From positions 1,922,001 through 1,986,000 of the forward strand of contig NZ_JBFRBB010000001.1 in the NCBI RefSeq assembly GCF_040932035.1: a DNA stretch of 64,000 nt. Reading direction: 5' to 3'. Both the position numbers and the translations under genes were made by a program. This document shows positions 26,274 to 33,162 of the stretch, one piece after another; positions within the stretch are counted from its first letter, which is position 1; each line of letters starts with the position of its first letter. This DNA is from Hoeflea_A sp040932035. GTDB lineage: Bacteria; Pseudomonadota; Alphaproteobacteria; Rhizobiales; Rhizobiaceae. The notes under the pieces were generated by a model. The model saw only the letters and a list, made by a program, of their open reading frames with translations. It was not told the DNA's origin and did no database searches.

Positions 26274-27161
26274 TCAGATCATGATGAGAGCTATGCCGCC
26301 CATGGCGAGCAATGCGCCAAGCCAGGCAAGCAGCCGTGGGCGTTTTCCGGTGACGATCCATATCATTGGCAGCATGATGACCGGAGCCGCCGAGCCGAGA
26401 ACGACTGCTATTCCGGTATCCAGCCATCGCACGGCATAGAGCTGCAGGCTGACGGCGACAACAAAGCCTAAAAGACCAGGTGTGATCGCGTGAAGGATCA
26501 GTCCATTGCCTGGCTTGGTCAGGGAGGAGAGCGCCGGCACGCGCCACAGGGCAACGGCCGATACGATAATTGCACCCCCTGCGGTGCGCAGTGCATTTGC
26601 CGCAAGCGGGTCGGTGCCTTCCAACATGGCGGGTTTCAGGAGAATCAATCCCACCGCATTTGCAGCAGCTGCCAGCAGTCCCAATCCGATCATTGTCAGG
26701 GCAGACCCGCGGATATCCTCCAGCTGGTCTTGGGCGTTGCCGCCAAACCGGATTGCCAAAGCCATGCCAACCAGAGCTATGGCGCAGCCGAGCAGCTTTT
26801 GTGCGCTGAGAATCTCCCCGAGAAATATGAAACCCAAAAGCGCGGCGATAGGCCCGTTCATGGATACAAGCAATTGAGCTCTCCTCGGGCCTCCGCGCCT
26901 GAGGCAGGCAAACATGGCCATATTGGCGGTAACCACTCCAATGGCGCTTGCACCAACATATGCGGGCCACTGCGCCCACACCACGCTTTGCCAGCCATTT
27001 TGAGCCGTGACCAACACCAGGAGAACCGCCGCCGCGCAAACAAGCTGCAGCCGGGTCAGCGCGAACGGGCCGAGCACCGTCGCCGGCTTGTGGGCAAGAA
27101 GAGCTCCTGCTGCCCAGCAGAACGACGCCCCGAGGGCCGATAATACCGCGATGAGAGGCAT
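26274..27161 (-). CDS. DMT-superfamily (EamA) transporter
   Basis: A 295-residue protein with about ten hydrophobic helices arranged as two EamA repeats (the first ends around FLGEILSAQKLLGCAIALVGMAL, the second around VTGKRPRLLAWLGALLAMGGIALI). Family members export or import amino acids, drugs or metabolites. It is divergent from an HxlR regulator, and two identical dyads in the shared gap suggest direct control of this exporter by that regulator. Confidence 0.88.
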   Translation of the reverse strand: MPLIAVLSALGASFCWAAGALLAHKPATVLGPFALTRLQLVCAAAVLLVLVTAQNGWQSVVWAQWPAYVGASAIGVVTANMAMFACLRRGGPRRAQLLVSMNGPIAALLGFIFLGEILSAQKLLGCAIALVGMALAIRFGGNAQDQLEDIRGSALTMIGLGLLAAAANAVGLILLKPAMLEGTDPLAANALRTAGGAIIVSAVALWRVPALSSLTKPGNGLILHAITPGLLGFVVAVSLQLYAVRWLDTGIAVVLGSAAPVIMLPMIWIVTGKRPRLLAWLGALLAMGGIALIMI

Positions 27162-27179
27162 GAGGTGTTTTCTGTTTTG

Positions 27180-27198
27180 TGCTACATTTTGTGTAGCA
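27180..27198. promoter_or_regulatory. HxlR operator, copy 1 (exporter-proximal)
   Basis: TGCTACA and TGTAGCA are perfect seven-base arms around TTTTG, 18 bases upstream of the DMT-transporter start. The same arms and spacer length recur 45 bases away. Confidence 0.65.
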
Positions 27199-27224
27199 AT
27201 TTGTTAGCACGAATGGGCCTAATG

Positions 27225-27243
27225 TGCTACACTAAATGTAGCA
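27225..27243. promoter_or_regulatory. HxlR operator, copy 2 (regulator-proximal)
   Basis: TGCTACA and TGTAGCA around CTAAA, identical in arms and spacing to copy 1, 22 bases before the HxlR GTG. Two sites in one divergent gap suggest joint control of the exporter and the regulator. Confidence 0.65.
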
Positions 27244-27265
27244 GTCAATACGTTTGGAATTCGCA

Positions 27266-27610
27266 GTGACAAAAACGCCGATACCAGGCCAGCCCGTACG
27301 CGGTTCACGATCCGGTGTGCCCGTAATGGCGCTGTTTGATCTTCTGGGGCGCAATTGGTCGATGGGGATATTGTGGAACCTGTCTCAAGGCAGTCCTTGC
27401 AGTTTCCGTGACTTGCGGGATCGCTGTGAAATGGTATCGCCCACCGTACTTAATGAACGGCTGAAGGAATTGCGTGAGGCCGGCCTGGTGGAGACAACGG
27501 AAGACGGCTATCGCGTTACCCCGCTCGGACAGGAACTCTACCGTCATCTCGTGCCGATGAAAAACTGGGCAAGCCGCTGGGCAAGGGAGATTAACCGGCG
27601 CGAAAAGTAA
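27266..27610 (+). CDS. HxlR-family winged-helix regulator
   Basis: A 114-residue HxlR protein. The core pattern is MALFDLLGRNWSMGILWNLSQG, then FRDLRDRCEMVSPTVLNERLKELREAGLVE and a wing ending in VTPLGQELY. The GTG start is chosen because HxlR proteins commonly begin MTKTPIPG or similar; a TTG 12 bases earlier is also open. It runs divergently from the DMT transporter and has no cysteine redox switch. The inducer is unknown. Confidence 0.88.
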   Translation: MTKTPIPGQPVRGSRSGVPVMALFDLLGRNWSMGILWNLSQGSPCSFRDLRDRCEMVSPTVLNERLKELREAGLVETTEDGYRVTPLGQELYRHLVPMKNWASRWAREINRREK

Positions 27611-27741
27611 GTCTGGGCATGACTTTATTGCCTCAACAGCATCCAGCTTAAAGAAATCGATCGTAGGGTCACGATTCACCCTTGAAGCTATAGTTACTGG
27701 AGGGATTATGTTTGGCCGAGTTCACATTGAGGAGACTATGA

Positions 27742-28533
27742 ATGAACGAGACCGACACGCGTCTGCTGCAGGAAACACCGCTCCTGGACCATGGCAATGA
27801 ATTGATCCGAACGCTGATCGCCGAGCGTGGCTGGCTGGCGCTGGACGACTATAATCGTATCGGTGCGGCGTATGACTTTGTCCGCAATGAAATCGCGTTT
27901 GGCTACAATGCCTCTGATGACATTGCCGCCTCAAAGGTGCTCTCGGACGGCTACGGGCAGTGCAACACAAAGGCAACATTGCTGATGGCGCTTTTCCGGG
28001 CGTTGGGGATTGCCTGCAGGCTGCACGGGTTCACAATTCACAAATCGCTGCAGCGCGGCGTTGTGCCTGAGAGTGTCTACCGCATCGCGCCGCAAGATAT
28101 CCTCCACTCCTGGGTCGAGGTTCTTCATGGTAGCAGGTGGATCAACCTGGAGGGATTTATCCTTGACGATCGGTATCTCGCCAGCCTGCAAACCCACTGT
28201 GTCAAAGAAAGCGGCAGCATATGCGCATTCGGCGCTGGAACAGACAATCTCCAGGAGCCTGGAACGCGATGGATGGGGAAAGACACCTATATCCAGAGAA
28301 CGGGCATCAATGCCGATCTCGGTGTTTTCAGCTCACCGGACGAATTCTATCGCGAACATCGTCAGAATATCAGTGGCCTCAGAGAACTCGCCTACCGGTA
28401 TTTTATAAGGCACTGGATGAACCGTCGTGTCGCGAGGATCCGTGCCGGCAAACTGCCTTTTTTGCCGGCTGAACCCAGAAAGAACACCTCAGCAGAAAAA
28501 CAAGCAGGTTCCGCGTCCGTCGAGTTCCGTTGA
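27742..28533 (+). CDS. Transglutaminase-like superfamily protein
   Basis: A 263-residue protein with the papain-like triad of bacterial transglutaminase-core domains: Cys in GYGQCNTKATLLMALFRALG (about residue 74), His in ILHSWVEVL (about 117) and Asp in the NLEGFILDDRYL strand. There is no signal peptide, so it acts in the cytoplasm. Family members are often proteases or peptidases rather than cross-linkers. GGAG seven bases before the ATG supports the start. It stands apart from its neighbours. Confidence 0.82.
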   Translation: MNETDTRLLQETPLLDHGNELIRTLIAERGWLALDDYNRIGAAYDFVRNEIAFGYNASDDIAASKVLSDGYGQCNTKATLLMALFRALGIACRLHGFTIHKSLQRGVVPESVYRIAPQDILHSWVEVLHGSRWINLEGFILDDRYLASLQTHCVKESGSICAFGAGTDNLQEPGTRWMGKDTYIQRTGINADLGVFSSPDEFYREHRQNISGLRELAYRYFIRHWMNRRVARIRAGKLPFLPAEPRKNTSAEKQAGSASVEFR

Positions 28534-28642
28534 GCGCGAAGGGGCAGCCTCTACCGCTTTGGCCGGGGTGGGATGCTGTGGTATCATTTGACCGTCATGA
28601 CAGGCCTGTCGCGGCGCAGGTCCTGAACAGGAGGACGTGTCG

Positions 28643-29005
28643 ATGTACTACAGGACTATCGGCGTCGTAGCCCTATTGCTTTTTGCGATCGGGTTTACCG
28701 TGAATGCAGCGGCCGGCGATTATATGGGCTGCTACAGGAATGATATTGCATCCAAGTCTGACAAGGCTATTGAACTGGCCAGCCTCGGATCGGAACGCAG
28801 CAAGCCGCTGCAAATGTCACCGAGAATATATGGTGCACTGCCGGCAGAGCTTGGCATGCAAGCCACTGAACCGGGTGGTGTCTTGGTGGCCGGCCGCTGC
28901 GGTTCGTCCAATTACTACTGCAATGAAGCGGGTTTCACCTACTGTTGTGGCACTTCCAGTGCCGGATACTATTGCGCGGCCGATGTGAACGGCTGCACAA
29001 GATAA
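28643..29005 (+). CDS. Small secreted cysteine-rich protein of unknown function
   Basis: A 120-residue protein with a signal peptide (about residues 1-24, hydrophobic run IGVVALLLFAIGFTVNA). The mature part has seven Cys, six of them clustered in the last 40 residues (RCGSSNYYCNEAGFTYCCGT, then YYCAADVNGC), likely giving disulphides. The ATG is eight bases after GGAGG; an in-frame GTG lies two codons upstream. I do not recognise the family. The tail resembles small disulphide-rich or lectin-like domains only in general style. Confidence 0.6.
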   Translation: MYYRTIGVVALLLFAIGFTVNAAAGDYMGCYRNDIASKSDKAIELASLGSERSKPLQMSPRIYGALPAELGMQATEPGGVLVAGRCGSSNYYCNEAGFTYCCGTSSAGYYCAADVNGCTR

Positions 29006-29051
29006 GTCCTTGGCGAGAAGGTAATCTGCATTCTGTCAGTGGCGGTGGCTA

Positions 29052-29906
29052 TCACACGGCACCGCCCATAACGACCAGATGCACCGAAATCACCTGGTTT
29101 GAGGCAAACCGCAGTTCTTTCTCGGGATTGTACTGGGAAAGCACCAGTTCTTCCGCGTTCCACCGGACGAAACGTTTTACATATGCCAGTTTCGGTCCGT
29201 GCTCATTTGCCTGTATCTGCGCGATAACAAAATCTCCGCGGCGCACGCGCTTCGACGGATTGACGAAAACGATCTCGCCATCAAAATACCGCGGTTCCAT
29301 CGATTCACCGGCTACGTAGACAGCATAGGCACCTGCAACTGCAGAAAGGCTCGGTGGTGCAAATACGTCCTCCAGCCTGTCACCATTCATAACGAATTCA
29401 CCGTCAATACCGCCGACTGCCTGACCATAAACAGGTATCTGTACGCGCAGGTCAGCAAGCTCATCGCCCAATCGTGCATTGGCAGGCTGGCTAGGTGCAG
29501 GCGTTTCCAATTCACTCTTAATTTCGGGCCCTTCCTGTTCGCTCCTATATGATTGTATCTTTTGACCGCGTGCAACCGAAAATTTCCGATTTCCGGAAAT
29601 AATGTTCCCGTTGTGTTCACGCGGCGCAATGTCTGCCCTGTTCCGGATTTGTACAGCGTCTTCTGAAGCCGGTTTTGCACCGGCCGGAGGGCCGGTCGGG
29701 GAGGGTGGGTCGTAAGCCTCGGTTCCAAACATCAATTCGGATGCGCTAATGCCAAGGTGAGGGGCCAAACGTTCTGCCCAGTCCTTTGTCAACTGTCTCT
29801 CGCCCGCCTCAAGGCGGCGAATCTGTGGTTGCGACGTTGTTGCCAGTTCCGCAAGCCGCGCCTGCGTCAGCCCCAGCGCTTCCCGCAATTGTTTGATTGT
29901 GCTCAT
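29052..29906 (-). CDS. XRE/S24-peptidase phage-type repressor
   Basis: A 284-residue repressor. Residues 1-60 are a Cro/C1 helix-turn-helix (LGLTQARLAELATTSQPQIRRLEAG). A long Pro-rich linker follows (about 65-150). Residues about 155-284 are an S24/LexA-like domain with Ser202 (AGESMEP) and Lys244 (AYVKRF). The VPVYGQAVGG-type segment before it lacks a clear Ala-Gly cleavage dipeptide, so self-cleavage is uncertain. The gene diverges from three small genes across a gap full of inverted repeats, like a lysogeny switch. No integrase is nearby. The start at MSTIKQ is chosen because the HTH begins there. Confidence 0.85.
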   Translation of the reverse strand: MSTIKQLREALGLTQARLAELATTSQPQIRRLEAGERQLTKDWAERLAPHLGISASELMFGTEAYDPPSPTGPPAGAKPASEDAVQIRNRADIAPREHNGNIISGNRKFSVARGQKIQSYRSEQEGPEIKSELETPAPSQPANARLGDELADLRVQIPVYGQAVGGIDGEFVMNGDRLEDVFAPPSLSAVAGAYAVYVAGESMEPRYFDGEIVFVNPSKRVRRGDFVIAQIQANEHGPKLAYVKRFVRWNAEELVLSQYNPEKELRFASNQVISVHLVVMGGAV

Positions 29907-29945
29907 TTGTTTTCCAAGGTTTTGACCCGTGCTGCCTGTTTTTGG

Positions 29946-30020
29946 TATATTCCACATTGGTCTTTTCAGCAAAAACCATATTGGTATTTCATATTGACAA
30001 ATATACCAAAATGGAATATA
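29946..30020. promoter_or_regulatory. Divergent operator region between the S24 repressor and the three-gene unit
   Basis: TATATTCCACATTGG (29946-29960) and, inverted, CCAAAATGGAATATA (30006-30020) match at 13 of 15 positions. Between them lie further TTGGTAT/ATACCAA and ACCA/TGGT pairs. The AT-rich region is suited to two divergent promoters. Cooperative binding by the S24 repressor is the natural reading. Confidence 0.6.
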
Positions 30021-30063
30021 TTGCAAATCTCCCGATTCAAATCCCTGATTGAAAGTGAACGCC

Positions 30064-30423
30064 ATGTCGAACCGTGCCGCATCGAAGTCTGTTCCCGATA
30101 CATGCGAAAAAGACGGCATTCAGGTTCCAACACACTTAACCAATCATGCTTCGGGCGATTCAAATTTTAATAAAACAGAGAACAAAACAAGAACAGATAT
30201 CAATTCCGAACCAATACCCGAACCTTTGCCGCCACAAACCCTGGCAAAGGATCTTGGCATTGAGCCTGTCTGGCGTGTGGTGATTGATTTTGGTGAACCG
30301 ACTTCCGGCACCGGAGAAGAGGGTTGGGGACGCAAAAGCATATCCGTTTCACGCGTCACCATTCTGGATGGTCCGCGCGAGGTCGAGGGCGAACCGCGAA
30401 CGGTTCGCAGGGATAGCGGCTGA
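30064..30423 (+). CDS. Unknown protein, first gene of the repressor-controlled unit
   Basis: A 119-residue hydrophilic protein. The N-terminal 60 residues are Asn/Thr/Ser-rich and probably disordered; the C-terminal half (WRVVIDFGEPTSGTGEEGWGR, then VSRVTILDGPREVEG) is more structured. No membrane segment or known motif was seen. It starts 44 bases after the right arm of the operator and ends in a one-base overlap (TGATG) with the next gene, so the two are coupled. I do not recognise it. Confidence 0.55.
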   Translation: MSNRAASKSVPDTCEKDGIQVPTHLTNHASGDSNFNKTENKTRTDINSEPIPEPLPPQTLAKDLGIEPVWRVVIDFGEPTSGTGEEGWGRKSISVSRVTILDGPREVEGEPRTVRRDSG

Positions 30424-30899
30424 TGGCAACGGTGCGCTCCGACAATTCCCGTTCTCTAGAGATGGACCAGATTATGGACGTTCCCAGCCAATCAATAATG
30501 CCGCCTGAAATTACCCTCGACAAAACGGTCAAACCCAGAGGCCGCCGCGGCCGTCTTGATATGAACGGCAAGGAAACGGTGTTACGGCTGTATGCCGGGG
30601 GTGTGGCGACAACCGACATTGCAGACCGGTTCGGCGTCGATGAGACGTATATCCGTAAGCTTGCCTGTCGCTACGGCATTCGCAAGGGACAACTCGCCGG
30701 ACGTGCCGCACCTCCCGTGGACCATCGTAAAAAGCCGATCCGCAATGACCATCTTGCAGCCTTCAAGAGGGCACGGCGCGGTTTCGAAATGCCGCAGGAG
30801 CTGGAACCCAAATATGTCCGTCTGCTGATATCCGGTCTGAGTTGCAGACAGGCGGCTGCGAAGTTGGGGTTGATGGAGGACGTGCATGACGGTGCATGA
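30423..30899 (+). CDS. Helix-turn-helix protein of unknown role
   Basis: A 158-residue basic protein. Residues about 48-85 form a resolvase/sigma-type helix-turn-helix (RLYAGGVATTDIADRFGVDETYIRKLACRYGI), and a second candidate near the C-terminus reads SGLSCRQAAAKLGL. It could be a DNA-binding regulator or the DNA-binding part of a mobile-element enzyme; there is no catalytic domain. It overlaps both neighbours (1 base upstream, 14 downstream), which shows tight co-expression under the S24 repressor. Confidence 0.6.
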   Translation: MATVRSDNSRSLEMDQIMDVPSQSIMPPEITLDKTVKPRGRRGRLDMNGKETVLRLYAGGVATTDIADRFGVDETYIRKLACRYGIRKGQLAGRAAPPVDHRKKPIRNDHLAAFKRARRGFEMPQELEPKYVRLLISGLSCRQAAAKLGLMEDVHDGA

Positions 30900-31362
30900 A
30901 ACGGCATTTCGCCCACGTGGCCCTGATCAACCGGCCGCAAGGTCCAGCACCGTGAAAAGGAAGAAACAGCACCCATGCGATATTCATAAAACGGCTCGTC
31001 AGTGCGGTGTCCGGCTTTACAACGGTGCGCGTCAATATCACAAGACCCGAAACGCCGGGGAGTGTTTTTCGCCCGCCACCCTGCGGCGCATTGGCAGGGC
31101 CCACGGCGAGCCGCATCTGGCGCTGGTGCTGCGGCTGATTGTCGAGACCGAAGGCAATGCGGCCGAGCTCTATGCCGAGACGCTGGCCGCTGTCTCGTCT
31201 CTGCTTGAACACAAACCCGAGCTGATTGAACGCGGGGCGGCCTTGTTCGATGCATTTGACAACATCGACCTTTGCGCAATCCGGCGGCGTGCACATGCCA
31301 TGAAGTGTGGCTTGCCTGCGAGCCACACAATGCGGATTCTATTGCTGTTGGCGCTTGCGTAG
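30886..31362 (+). CDS. Unknown protein, third gene of the repressor-controlled unit
   Basis: A 158-residue protein whose N-terminus is basic. The central part, CGVRLYNGARQYHKTRNAGE then FSPATLRRIGRAHGEPHLAL, followed by LIVETEGNAAELYAETLAAV, looks like a conserved helical domain. The tail is IRRRAHAMKCGLPASHTM. The family is not recognised. It overlaps the HTH gene by 14 bases. A general resemblance to small phage-region proteins of rhizobia is an impression, not a match. Confidence 0.55.
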   Translation: MTVHETAFRPRGPDQPAARSSTVKRKKQHPCDIHKTARQCGVRLYNGARQYHKTRNAGECFSPATLRRIGRAHGEPHLALVLRLIVETEGNAAELYAETLAAVSSLLEHKPELIERGAALFDAFDNIDLCAIRRRAHAMKCGLPASHTMRILLLLALA

Positions 31363-31384
31363 AGGGTGCACCAAACAGGACAGT

Positions 31385-32272
31385 CTATAGCTCACCCGTA
31401 ACGGTCTGTTCCTTGGGTGGACGCTCGATCAGGATAAATGCCACACCGGCAATGACCACCGCGCCGCCAATCATAATCTGCACGGTCAGCCTTTCGCCGA
31501 GGAAGAGTACGCCGCCCGCAACCGAAAATACCGGCAGCATCAGCAGAAACGGCGCGACCAGGCTGACGGGATGCCTGCGCACAAGCGAATACCACATGCC
31601 ATATCCTGCAACAGTCATGATAAGCCCCAGATAAAGGACGGCCGACCAGACGACCCAGTTTGCGGATTGGATGGCGTCCCAGTGATTGCCCTCGAAAATC
31701 AGCGACATGACCAGAAGCTGCGGCGTGGCAAAGATCGCGACCCAGGCCGTGACCGTCATGGCGCCGACACCGTTCAGGCTTCTGACCATGGCCTGTCCGA
31801 CCGCCCAGGAAAATGCACCGCCGACCACCATCAGCATTGAAAGCCACGCGGCACCCAGTTTTGGCTCGCCCGCAATCAAACCTACGCCTGAAAAGGCAAC
31901 GGCGATGCCAATCCATTTGCGCAGGCCGGTTTTTTCCTTCAGTGCAATAGCGCCGATAAGCACAAGAAATGGAACCTCAAGCTGCACAACCAGCGCCGCA
32001 ACCGAAGCGTCGATGCCGGCAAGTCCGGTAAATGTCAGACTGTATTGAATAGCTGCGGAAATGAGGGCAATGAAAAATATCTTCACCAGCTGGCCGGTGG
32101 GTGGCCGCACGAACCAGACGAGCGCTACCGAGGTCACGGCAAAACGCAGCGCCATCAGCAGGATGGGCGGGAAATAGTTGATCGCACCTTTAGCAAAGAC
32201 GACACCCATGCCCCATATGAGGGCGACGGACAAGCCCATCAGAACGTCGAATACTGAAAGCCTGTTGCCCAT
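31385..32272 (-). CDS. DMT-superfamily (EamA) transporter
   Basis: A 295-residue membrane protein with about ten hydrophobic helices in two EamA repeats (LMALRFAVTSVALVWFVRPP in the first; LMLPVFSVAGGVLFLGERLTVQ in the second). It lies 104 bases beyond the stop of the carnitine hydratase gene on the same strand, so it may be the last member of that operon and export or import a related metabolite. This link is by position only. Confidence 0.87.
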   Translation of the reverse strand: MGNRLSVFDVLMGLSVALIWGMGVVFAKGAINYFPPILLMALRFAVTSVALVWFVRPPTGQLVKIFFIALISAAIQYSLTFTGLAGIDASVAALVVQLEVPFLVLIGAIALKEKTGLRKWIGIAVAFSGVGLIAGEPKLGAAWLSMLMVVGGAFSWAVGQAMVRSLNGVGAMTVTAWVAIFATPQLLVMSLIFEGNHWDAIQSANWVVWSAVLYLGLIMTVAGYGMWYSLVRRHPVSLVAPFLLMLPVFSVAGGVLFLGERLTVQIMIGGAVVIAGVAFILIERPPKEQTVTGEL

Positions 32273-32376
32273 TTTGTCACCGTGAAAACCGCGCTGCTCG
32301 AAACGCAGCCCGGCGGGCCTGGAATGAGCGCAATGCAGACTGCGCGATCAACAGGAGGTTGGCAAGAAGAATTCGA

Positions 32377-33162
32377 CTACTTGCCCTTCCAGACCGGATC
32401 GCGCTTTTCGGCGAACGCGTTGAAACCCTCCATAAGATCTTCCGAGCCGTACAGACGGTCGACGGTCGCAAATTTACGACCCGTGATCTTGTCCATGGCA
32501 TCCTGGAATTTCATATCCTCGGCTTCGCGCACGACTTCCTTGATGGCTGCAAAGACCAGCGGCGGACCGGACTCCAGAAGCCGGGCAAGGTCCCATGCCT
32601 CGTCCATCAGCGCATCCCTTGGGATGATACGGTTAACCAGTCCCCAGCGATGGGCTTCTTCGGCGTCGAGCCAGCGCCCGGTCAAAAGCATGTCCATGGC
32701 GACGTGATAGGGAATGCGCTTGGGCAGTTTGATTGATGCGGCATCGGCAACAGTGCCCGAGCGGATCTCAGGTAATGCGAAACTGGCGTGTTCGGCGGCT
32801 AATATCATGTCACAGGAGATAGCGAGTTCCAGCCCGCCGCCGCAGCAGATGCCGTTGATTGCGGCGATGACCGGCTTGTTGAGATCGGGCAGTTCCTGGA
32901 GGCCTGCAAATCCTCCCACGCCGTAATCGCCGTCCACCTCATCGCCGCCAGCAGCCGCCTTCAGGTCCCAGCCGGGGCAGAAGAACTTTTCACCGGAACC
33001 CGTGATGATGGCGACACGCAATTCCGGATCGTCGCGGAAATCCGCAAAGATGTCCCCCATGATCCGGCTTGTCGCAAGATCGATGGCATTGGCCTTGGGG
33101 CGGTCGAGTGTGACTTCCAGAATGCCGCCCTCGCGGCGGGTCTTGATTGGGGTATCAGTCAT
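32377..33162 (-). CDS. caiD: Crotonobetainyl-CoA hydratase / carnitinyl-CoA dehydratase-like enzyme (enoyl-CoA hydratase family)
   Basis: A 261-residue crotonase-fold enzyme, the length of E. coli CaiD. The oxyanion-hole segments are FFCPGWDLKAAA (about 60-71) and INGICCGGGLELAISCDM (about 105-122). The FCPGWDLKAAA wording is CaiD-like, which points to hydration of crotonobetainyl-CoA to L-carnitinyl-CoA. It overlaps the CoA-ligase start by eight bases and lies in an operon with carnitine dehydrogenase and the 3-dehydrocarnitine cleavage enzyme. A general enoyl-CoA hydratase is the alternative. Confidence 0.8.
   Translation of the reverse strand: MTDTPIKTRREGGILEVTLDRPKANAIDLATSRIMGDIFADFRDDPELRVAIITGSGEKFFCPGWDLKAAAGGDEVDGDYGVGGFAGLQELPDLNKPVIAAINGICCGGGLELAISCDMILAAEHASFALPEIRSGTVADAASIKLPKRIPYHVAMDMLLTGRWLDAEEAHRWGLVNRIIPRDALMDEAWDLARLLESGPPLVFAAIKEVVREAEDMKFQDAMDKITGRKFATVDRLYGSEDLMEGFNAFAEKRDPVWKGK

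Noticed and set aside
29052..31362. Complete prophage
   Set aside because: Only a repressor and three small genes are present; no integrase, terminase, capsid or tail genes and no flanking repeats were seen.
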